Shown here piece after piece: positions 58,373 to 64,000 of a stretch of DNA of 64,000 bases. A model generated the notes under the pieces. The model was not told the DNA's origin. It searched no databases and was given only the letters and a program-made list of their open reading frames with translations. Positions within the stretch are counted from its first letter, which is position 1. Every line of letters starts with the position of its first letter. The translations under genes were made by a program, and so were the position numbers. The DNA is from Roseburia sp. (lineage in GTDB: Bacteria > Bacillota > Clostridia > Lachnospirales > Lachnospiraceae). The stretch covers positions 62,001-126,000 of the forward strand of contig JAHZFL010000004.1 of assembly GCA_019421345.1 (NCBI GenBank), written 5' to 3'.

Positions 58373-59803
58373 CTAAAATAAACTTCTCCCTCTTGCATTT
58401 TTAATTACATTTCCTTGTACCTGTTTTCCATTCTGCAATTTTTTCTGATTGGTTTTCATTCGGACCGGATCGTAATGTTTTCTATATAAAGTATCTCCTT
58501 TTATTGTTTCTGCCGGAGCACCATCCTTTCCATAAAGCTGATAATCTTTCATTCTATCCAAAGTGGTCAGATATGACTTTCCATTATAAGCATTCTGTAT
58601 ATCTTTTTTATCAATCCACAAAAATCTTGCATTGTCACCATATGTTCCAGGCACCCTTGTCTTTATCGCAGTATCTGTTTCTTCCCAAATCATTGCGATT
58701 TTCTTTGTTCCCTCCTTCTCCGCTCCCTTTTCCCATGCATATGTTTTTCCGATTGTAATTGGTACAGAATTATATTTTTGTCTGCTGTCTTTTATAGACT
58801 CTGTTTTCACTGCCTCTGCTTTCACGGATCTCGTCGGTTCTCTCCCCGCAATATCTTCCACTATCACATCTGCGTCTACCGGCAGATGGGCAGTATAATT
58901 TCCATCCTTCGCCGCATTGCTTCCCAGTGGAGGATATATACTATCCTTAGGAATCCATATCCCCTGCCATTGATTGATAGCACCAGATTTATCTCTCACT
59001 TGCACTGCAACTTTCACATGCGTTTCCGTTTCTTCAATGATCTGGTTTTTCCCATTTTCAGGATCATATGCAAATTCTATTTTTATCGGATTATTTTTCT
59101 TCAGATATTCTGCTCTCTCGTTAAAATTAATTATATCCGCAAGATTGTTCACTTTTTTAGAATCCACTCCTGCGGATTTATCTTTTGGGGAATCAGTTCC
59201 CCGCCTCCCTTCCGCATATTTTTCAAAGTTTAGAATCTTCTCTTCATAGTCCTCCCCAAATCGTTCTTTCATATCTGTCTCAAAAACATCATCTTCCGCC
59301 ATTACCCCGACATTTTCGGCAAATTCATCCATTGTCTGCGTATGATTATTTTCATCAAACACTTTCTCTGCCTGTTCTTCAGACATCCCGCTCTTGACGT
59401 CCTCCTTGATCCGATTCTCCTTGATCATCGAAAGAATCTTCTCAAACATTGCTATGTCCTTTTCCATGAACATAATTTCCACGGATCCCTTTTTTCCCGA
59501 TTGCAGCGGTGTAATAGCATGATATAAAAGACCATATCTCTTTGCTAACTTAGCAATCTCCATATATGTTTTTTTATCTACTGTGGCTGTCATCAGTGAT
59601 TGCCCGTTTGCCCTCATCAGAAAATTTTTAATATTTGTTTGACCGCGCACTTTTTTATAAGGTGCATCCTTCAATAGACAAAGCAAAAATTTGCCTAGTT
59701 TCGCTAAGATTTTAACTGCGTCTTTTGTTAATTGATATGCAATTTTAATCCCTTCCACTTCCATATAAATTACCTGCATGCTTTCGCCGCCCTGACCTAT
59801 CAT
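58373..59803 (-). CDS. PcfB/DUF3801-like transfer accessory protein
   Basis: A 476-residue soluble protein. Near residues 55-125 it resembles PcfB/DUF3801: TNIKNFLMRANGQSL, DKKTYMEIAKLAKRYGLLYH and VEIMFMEKDIAMFEKILSMI. An acidic middle follows. The C-terminal half has repeated beta-type units with Trp (INQWQGIWIPKDSIYPPLGS, ARFLWIDKKDIQNAYNGKSY). In pCF10, PcfB couples relaxosome and coupling protein, consistent with its place directly before the coupling-protein genes. The C-terminal extension makes it far larger than PcfB. RBS AAGGAGAAAG. Confidence 0.7.
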   Translation of the reverse strand: MIGQGGESMQVIYMEVEGIKIAYQLTKDAVKILAKLGKFLLCLLKDAPYKKVRGQTNIKNFLMRANGQSLMTATVDKKTYMEIAKLAKRYGLLYHAITPLQSGKKGSVEIMFMEKDIAMFEKILSMIKENRIKEDVKSGMSEEQAEKVFDENNHTQTMDEFAENVGVMAEDDVFETDMKERFGEDYEEKILNFEKYAEGRRGTDSPKDKSAGVDSKKVNNLADIINFNERAEYLKKNNPIKIEFAYDPENGKNQIIEETETHVKVAVQVRDKSGAINQWQGIWIPKDSIYPPLGSNAAKDGNYTAHLPVDADVIVEDIAGREPTRSVKAEAVKTESIKDSRQKYNSVPITIGKTYAWEKGAEKEGTKKIAMIWEETDTAIKTRVPGTYGDNARFLWIDKKDIQNAYNGKSYLTTLDRMKDYQLYGKDGAPAETIKGDTLYRKHYDPVRMKTNQKKLQNGKQVQGNVIKNARGRSLF

Positions 59804-60874
59804 CTATTCTTTCTCCTTCCAACCATCTTCCACATTCATATTTTGCTCATGCTCATTAAAAGTACTTTGTGGCATATCCTCTACCAGCGTCTCGCAGAGT
59901 TCATTTAATTCCTCCTCTGATATATCTTTCTCTATCAGCGAAAAAATAAATTCATTCGTCATCCCTCCATTCATAAGACGTTTGATTGCAAGAATTTTTT
60001 CCTTCTTATATTTCTTTTCAACCATGATTTCAAAGATTTTCCCAATCTGGGTTTCTTTATCTAACTTTTCAAACATACGTTTCATGTGCCGATTTAAAAG
60101 AATCTCAAAAAAAGAGACGCGATTATCATGCTCCTTTGATACTTTTTCCAGATCAAACACCAATGTTTTTCTGCTTAACATGTCCTGCTCTGGCACTTCC
60201 GTCTGCACCTTCGCTTCTTCCCTTTCTTCCGGTACTTCTTCTATCACTTTCCCAGCCTCTTGAAAGATTTGATTTTCCGGCTCCTCATTTACTTTTTTAA
60301 ACTTTTTTTCTCTCTCCTCAAATGTCTCCATTGCTGTATGCACAGCAGATATTATAATTTCCTCCAATCTTTCTTTTTCTAATGCACTTGTTTCCGCCGT
60401 CCATCTATCTTCAGCTACTGAATAATCATTCCTTAACCGTTTTTGACAAAATTCAAAAATTGTTTTTGTTTCATTTAATAAATTACTTACCTGCTCTACT
60501 GGGACGCCTTCTTTGTAAGCTTCCGTAATTTCATTTGCATATAAAGCTCCCGATACCCTATTTTTCTCAAACGCCCTTAGCACCAATTTAATCCACTCTA
60601 ACGGAGCGCCATAACACAGCAGCATACCGGCAGCTGTCACCTCTGCCACATCATGAAATCTGGGAGAAAGTAGCAGATATTCATAGACATCCGCTCTAAT
60701 CCCTCCCATATTTTTTACAAACTGTAAAAACATTTCCTGCGCTTCTGATTCCACTGTTTGCTCTCCAGTTTCTTTTTGATATGTAAGTTGTAGCAAGTGC
60801 TCCGCTCTGTCCATCCACTCCGGCTGTTTTAACTGTTCCAATGTTAATACTTCTGATCGTGTTTCCATCATCAT
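59804..60874 (-). CDS. ICE protein of unknown function between relaxase and PcfB-like gene
   Basis: A 356-residue, highly charged, largely helical protein with no signal peptide or membrane helix. The N-terminal half contains YEYLLLSPRFHDVAEVTAAG and LCYGAPLEWIKLVLRAFEKN. The C-terminal part contains FFEILLNRHMKRMFEKLDKE and NGGMTNEFIFSLIEKDISEE. No family recognised. It lies one base from the next gene and 2 bases after the relaxase, so it is likely part of the DNA-processing complex. Confidence 0.65.
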   Translation of the reverse strand: MMMETRSEVLTLEQLKQPEWMDRAEHLLQLTYQKETGEQTVESEAQEMFLQFVKNMGGIRADVYEYLLLSPRFHDVAEVTAAGMLLCYGAPLEWIKLVLRAFEKNRVSGALYANEITEAYKEGVPVEQVSNLLNETKTIFEFCQKRLRNDYSVAEDRWTAETSALEKERLEEIIISAVHTAMETFEEREKKFKKVNEEPENQIFQEAGKVIEEVPEEREEAKVQTEVPEQDMLSRKTLVFDLEKVSKEHDNRVSFFEILLNRHMKRMFEKLDKETQIGKIFEIMVEKKYKKEKILAIKRLMNGGMTNEFIFSLIEKDISEEELNELCETLVEDMPQSTFNEHEQNMNVEDGWKEKE

Positions 60875-60876
60875 TT

Positions 60877-62394
60877 TTAATGTTCCCTTCCCTTTCTCAT
60901 CTGCCTTTTTTCATCATTATCGGGTTCTGCCCCATATTGTTCCATTTCCTGCATCATCTCGCTAGATGCAAGATCATATTCTTCCATAACTTGATAATAC
61001 TGCTCCTGGAGTTCTTCTAATGCCTTCAATTTCTTTCGTTCTTCTCGGATTCTTTTTCCTATTTCTTTTTCTTCATGATCATATAACTCAAGGCTTTGTT
61101 CCAACTCTTTCTTTGTATGTGGGAGATTATGGACTTGTTTCGCTAATTCTTCATATTCATCTGCCTCCTTTTTAAATTCTATCTCTCCTTCCTGGAATAA
61201 AATCCATGCTCCCTTCAAATCTTCTAACCATTCATAGATTTGAAACATTTTTTGATATGGCTGTTTTTCTGCCTTCATGTGCCTTTTTTTCTCTTTCAAC
61301 TCATTGATCCGTCTTTGCTGTTCTACAATCGCTGCATCTAAATCTTCTTTGCTGTCATAATCATTTTCGGCAATCATATTTAACTGATACTCAAGTCGAC
61401 GTATTTCACCCATTCTTTTTCTCCGTTCTCTATAATCCATCCAAGTTACCTTTTGCGGGAGCAAACCAAGCCTGTACATTCTTGCATATTGCTTCCGCAA
61501 ATACCTGTTTTCCGTCGTACTCCTGATATGATAATGATAAATTCTCTCTCCGATTTTCCAATCCACCCTCTCAAAATCTGATTTATCAGGCAACGTGTGA
61601 TAGGCTGCAATACGGAAATTGATCATCTCTATTGTATAGTTTTCCCCTAATGTATAGGTTCTCCGAAACCGTTTCATATCAACCGTTTTCAGTTTCATAT
61701 AACGTCCATACCTCTGGCTGTTTCCGTATCCAATTGAATATCCAAGCTGATTTAAACGACTTTCAAAGTCCTCAAAACACTCACATTCTTTTATCAAATC
61801 ATCTATGACCTTGCGAATATCCTTTGCCTGTGTCCTTTGTTTTCCCTCCTTATACTCATCAATAGATATTCCCGTATCATCCTCCAGTGAATGCAGCCCT
61901 TTCTCCTTGCATAACTGATCTAAGACTATTTGCAATTTCTTACTCCACTCACCTTTCGGACAGTGATATTTTTTTCCGGACTTATAATTTACGCTATTGA
62001 AAACAATATGCGTATGCATATGTTCCTGATCCACATGAGCAGCAAATACCGCTTCATATCCATCCAGATATTCTTCACAGAATTTTTGGGTAATCTCTAA
62101 TGCAGTTTCCGCAGCGACATGTTCCTCTGGAGACCATGAGATCACAAAATGATACCCAAGCCGATCATGCAAATAATCTTCTGAATTGATATCCGGCTCC
62201 TTTCCATATTGGTGCTTTGTCGCAATCATTTCTTTTAGTGCAGTGTCACAAGAGCAATTCTGACTTCCCGTGTATAATCCGTTTTCTGTTTTTTTAGGAT
62301 TTAGAGCATACTCAATCGCCGTTTTCAAATGTGCGTAAGTTCCTCTTTTACTACTGGGATGTATCGCAGGACTTACAATTTTAATAATTGCCAT
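60877..62394 (-). CDS. MOBP-type relaxase (MobA/VirD2 family)
   Basis: A 505-residue relaxase that nicks oriT and pilots the strand. The N-terminal domain has YAHLKTAIEYALNPKKTENG, YHFVISWSPEEHV and the metal-binding motif DQEHMHTHIVFNSVNYKSGK (His125, His127, His129). The catalytic Tyr is probably Tyr20 or close by. The C-terminal half is a long charged coiled coil (for example YEELAKQVHNLPHTKKELEQ). It overlaps the small upstream gene by one base and follows the MobC-like gene. Confidence 0.93.
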   Translation of the reverse strand: MAIIKIVSPAIHPSSKRGTYAHLKTAIEYALNPKKTENGLYTGSQNCSCDTALKEMIATKHQYGKEPDINSEDYLHDRLGYHFVISWSPEEHVAAETALEITQKFCEEYLDGYEAVFAAHVDQEHMHTHIVFNSVNYKSGKKYHCPKGEWSKKLQIVLDQLCKEKGLHSLEDDTGISIDEYKEGKQRTQAKDIRKVIDDLIKECECFEDFESRLNQLGYSIGYGNSQRYGRYMKLKTVDMKRFRRTYTLGENYTIEMINFRIAAYHTLPDKSDFERVDWKIGERIYHYHIRSTTENRYLRKQYARMYRLGLLPQKVTWMDYRERRKRMGEIRRLEYQLNMIAENDYDSKEDLDAAIVEQQRRINELKEKKRHMKAEKQPYQKMFQIYEWLEDLKGAWILFQEGEIEFKKEADEYEELAKQVHNLPHTKKELEQSLELYDHEEKEIGKRIREERKKLKALEELQEQYYQVMEEYDLASSEMMQEMEQYGAEPDNDEKRQMRKGREH

Positions 62395-62636
62395 TATCTT
62401 ATATAATCAGACCGCATCATTCGAGGCTCTTTTTGTTGCGCCAAAATTTTTCTACGTTTTGCTTCAATCTCTTCTACTTGACCTTTGGACTCCATTACAT
62501 AACCATAAGTAAAATCGCCCTGTAAAAAACCTTCTCCAAGACCAACTGCAATCCTATCCTCAGTCTCAACAAACTCCTCCAGACTCCTTGCTAACTTTAA
62601 ATTATCCATCTCAATTTGCACACGTTCTTTTACCAT
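62394..62636 (-). CDS. Small protein between MobC-like and relaxase genes
   Basis: An 80-residue soluble protein (MVKERVQIEMDNLKLARSLE, then DRIAVGLGEGFLQGDFTYGY and a basic end). No family recognised. It overlaps the MobC-like gene by 7 bases and the relaxase by one, so it is probably a relaxosome accessory factor. Confidence 0.65.
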   Translation of the reverse strand: MVKERVQIEMDNLKLARSLEEFVETEDRIAVGLGEGFLQGDFTYGYVMESKGQVEEIEAKRRKILAQQKEPRMMRSDYIR

Positions 62637-62968
62637 TTTTTTATTCCCTTCTGCTTTTCTTCAAATAACCTCATAATTCTCTGCATCATTGCAAATAACT
62701 TCTTCTTTTCATGCTCCGTATAATAATGCATGTTAATGTTTTTAACGATTTGATTAATGTTATTTCCAATTCTATTTATTTCATAAATCATCTCCTTCTT
62801 TACTAAATATTCTTGCTGTGTCTGTGTTGAAATCTCTTTTCCCATATCCGCATCAATTAATCTTCTAACATACTCCGAAAGATTGATTCCATAGATACTG
62901 CACTCTTTTTCCAGATGCTGCGCCTGTTCCTCTGTTATACGCACATTTTTATGAACATTTTTCTCCAA
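62630..62968 (-). CDS. MobC-like relaxosome protein
   Basis: A 112-residue protein with an N-terminal ribbon-helix-helix (NVRITEEQAQHLEKECSIYG, INLSEYVRRLIDADMG) and the MobC signature EINRIGNNINQIVKNINMHY near residues 68-87. MobC proteins bind oriT and help the relaxase melt it. The start is a TTG at 62968 behind AGGGAAAATA. It binds, presumably, the repeat-rich region at 63.6-63.9 kb. Confidence 0.85.
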   Translation of the reverse strand: MEKNVHKNVRITEEQAQHLEKECSIYGINLSEYVRRLIDADMGKEISTQTQQEYLVKKEMIYEINRIGNNINQIVKNINMHYYTEHEKKKLFAMMQRIMRLFEEKQKGIKKW

Positions 62969-62976
62969 TATTTTCC

Positions 62977-63489
62977 CTATCTACCTCTCACTTGCTGAGT
63001 ACCTACTCCAATATGATTTTGCTTTATTTTTTCTGTTGACAATTCCGCACAAAAAGAAATGTAATCTTTGAATATATCTTTCATTTCTGCAAGTAGCACA
63101 CATTCTTTTAGTTCTCCACCACATAAGTCAATCCTTTGATGCCTGTCCTCCATCGTCAGTTCACTTCCTGTTTCCGCCAAAGAAAACAAGTCATCTATAG
63201 CATCTGACAATTTCTGCATCTGCTCCTGACTCATCCCACTTTCACTTCCCCTGCTTTTTTCAATTTCTTCCAAATATCCAACAAATGCGACTGAACATTT
63301 GATAATCATCTTATTACCACGTGATTTTTTTGTATAATCGGAAAATACCCCCAGAATATTTTCATAGTCCACATCTTTTAATGGTTGCTTTTTTAAACTA
63401 TAGTATGATGTGAGTTGTATCATATTTTTAATGACCTTACGCACCCATTCTTCCTGCGCCTTTGATAAAACTATATATTCTCCTTCCAC
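62977..63489 (-). CDS. First gene of the mobilisation operon, function unknown
   Basis: A 170-residue helical protein with a GTG start at 63489 behind GGGAGGTGAAACA. Segments include WVRKVIKNMIQLTSYYSLKK and QMQKLSDAIDDLFSLAETGS. No motif recognised. It is the first gene of the mobilisation operon, 8 bases before the MobC-like gene. A promoter with the element-wide box lies just upstream. Confidence 0.65.
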   Translation of the reverse strand: MEGEYIVLSKAQEEWVRKVIKNMIQLTSYYSLKKQPLKDVDYENILGVFSDYTKKSRGNKMIIKCSVAFVGYLEEIEKSRGSESGMSQEQMQKLSDAIDDLFSLAETGSELTMEDRHQRIDLCGGELKECVLLAEMKDIFKDYISFCAELSTEKIKQNHIGVGTQQVRGR

Positions 63490-63509
63490 TGTTTCACCTC
63501 CCTCATTCT

Positions 63510-63590
63510 TTTATATTATGAATAAATTTTTTCTTTTTTTCGACGGAATAAAAGAAACGTTTTTTCTTTTTTTCTTTCTCTTAGGAAAAG
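63510..63590 (-). promoter_or_regulatory. Promoter with element-wide box (copy B)
   Basis: On the minus strand CTTTTCCTAAGAGAAA, then GTTTCTTTTATTCCGTCGAA and, about 22 bases on, TATAAA (63510-63515). The first two blocks match copy A at 55854-55928 nearly base for base, including their mutual spacing. Confidence 0.6.
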
Positions 63591-63600
63591 CTTTATTTTA

Positions 63601-63708
63601 ACCTCAGTTCACAATGAACCAAAGTTCTTTTCTCTTACCTCGGTTCATTGTGAACCAAAGTTCTTTTCTCTTACCTCGGTTCACAATGAACCAAAGTTTC
63701 TACTTCAT
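63601..63708. repeat. Three 36-bp iterons with alternating palindromic core
   Basis: Units start at 63601, 63637 and 63673 (ACCTCRGTTCA...GAACCAAAGTTCTTTTCTCTT). Their core is GGTTCACAATGAACC or its reverse complement GGTTCATTGTGAACC, so the asymmetric centre flips in the middle unit. A fourth, degenerate copy is at 63947-63970. Likely binding sites for a relaxosome or control protein. Confidence 0.8.
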
Positions 63709-63710
63709 TC

Positions 63711-63869
63711 ACTTGGATTGCACTGGATCAAAGCCTACTTTCTTTGACTTGATTCCAGTGCGATTCCAAGTTTTCATGCTGTGCATATCTCAGGGGTTTT
63801 AGGGGTATCCCCTAACAAGTGCCATTTGTAATACAAATGCGTATCTTGCCATTGATTAAAAATCAATGG
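63711..63869. other. Candidate origin of transfer (oriT) with nested hairpins
   Basis: Upstream of the mobilisation genes lie an imperfect inverted repeat (CTTGGATTGCACTGGATCAA at 63712-63731 against 63742-63770), then AGGGGTATCCCCT (63801-63813), CATTTGTAATACAAATG (63823-63839) and a hairpin CCATTGAT/ATCAATGG (63849-63869). Dense hairpins next to iterons and a MobC-like gene are what an oriT looks like. The nick site is not identifiable by eye. Confidence 0.5.
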
Positions 63870-63894
63870 TTTCTACACAAAATGCTGCAAATAA

Positions 63895-63932
63895 AACAAA
63901 AAAATAGCCCTACGGAGCATATCCGTAAGACT
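63895..63932 (-). terminator. Terminator for a minus-strand gene beyond the window
   Basis: On the minus strand AGTCTTACGGA and TCCGTAGGGCT form an 11-bp stem (with G-U pairs) around TATGC, followed by ATTTTTTTG. It would end a transcript entering from the right. No gene is visible in 63933-64000. Confidence 0.75.
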
Positions 63933-64000
63933 AATTCGGTGTAACTTCAGCTCAATGTGAACCAAGGTTATGAAAATGTTATCAGAAAAACCCATATTTC

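Larger units (their letters stand above)
24041..64000. mobile_element. Integrative and conjugative element, left end at about 24.04 kb, right end outside window
   Basis: From the truncated cotJC junction to the window edge every module is typical of a conjugative element: MobC-like protein, MOBP relaxase, coupling protein, VirB2/B3/B4/B6-like proteins, wall hydrolase, PcfB-like protein and an ArdC/methylase/helicase protein. A Tad-type pilus, regulators, toxin-antitoxin units and surface proteins are embedded. Base composition falls from about half GC in the chromosome to distinctly AT-rich. No integrase, excisionase or replication initiator is in view, so these should lie to the right. The exact left boundary (24038-24078) cannot be fixed without the other end. 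Confidence 0.9.

Noticed and set aside
63601..63708. Possible CRISPR array
   Set aside because: Units of 36 bp follow each other without unique spacers and there are no cas genes. They are iterons with palindromic cores.

Overview
The window looks like a chromosome segment of a spore-forming, motile Clostridia species, most likely Lachnospiraceae. The evidence is a clostridial flagellar operon, CodY, SigK, a CotJC-like manganese catalase, a DUF5662 protein and AGGAGG-type ribosome binding sites. I cannot fix the genus. Almost every gene is on the minus strand.

Positions 1-24,037 are core chromosome. Read in the direction of transcription (high to low coordinate), comM-dprA-topA-codY leads into flgB-flgC-fliE-fliF-fliG-fliH-fliI, an order close to that of Bacillus; fliI runs off the left edge. 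Upstream of comM sits an unrecognised three-gene operon (11,889-13,463): a small P-loop ATPase, a DUF4869-like protein and a protein with weak TOPRIM-like features. Next come a sigK gene without a pro-sequence, a DUF5662 gene, a GlgX-like GH13 protein that has lost its catalytic nucleophile, a DUF1292 gene on the plus strand, a UvrD/PcrA-type helicase, gltX, and an iron uptake operon feoA-feoB plus a 50-residue Cys-rich FeoB partner. The feo promoter carries a DtxR/IdeR-like operator. A roughly 38-39-bp repeat occurs as a tandem pair at two places, 14.4 kb and 20.9 kb.

From about 24,040 to the right edge lies an integrative and conjugative element (ICE), more AT-rich than the chromosome. Its left end abuts a CotJC-type gene lacking about 30 N-terminal codons, so the element has probably inserted into that gene. 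The right end and any integrase are outside the window. The conjugation module (about 48-63.9 kb) holds a possible oriT region with 36-bp iterons and hairpins, a MobC-like protein, a MOBP relaxase, a PcfB-like protein, a coupling protein split into two genes, VirB2-, VirB6- and VirB3-like proteins, a VirB4 N-domain paralogue, VirB4 and a SleB-type wall hydrolase.

Directly downstream is a compact Tad-type pilus locus (about 42.9-47.6 kb): a CpaF ATPase, a fused TadB/TadC platform and several tiny prepilins. Four of these share a nine-residue leader ending in Gly9. Downstream of this come small regulators and membrane proteins, two tandem type I toxin-antitoxin units (30-residue holin-like toxin plus convergent antisense RNA), a low-complexity lipoprotein, a 977-residue secreted protein, an AT-rich plus-strand membrane gene flanked by transposase debris, and a 2,110-residue ArdC/methylase/helicase polyvalent protein next to the chromosome junction. 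Three ICE operons share a promoter-proximal box, which suggests joint control. The most unusual feature is a conjugative element carrying both a VirB4/VirD4 T4SS and a Tad-like pilus with possible surface partners.
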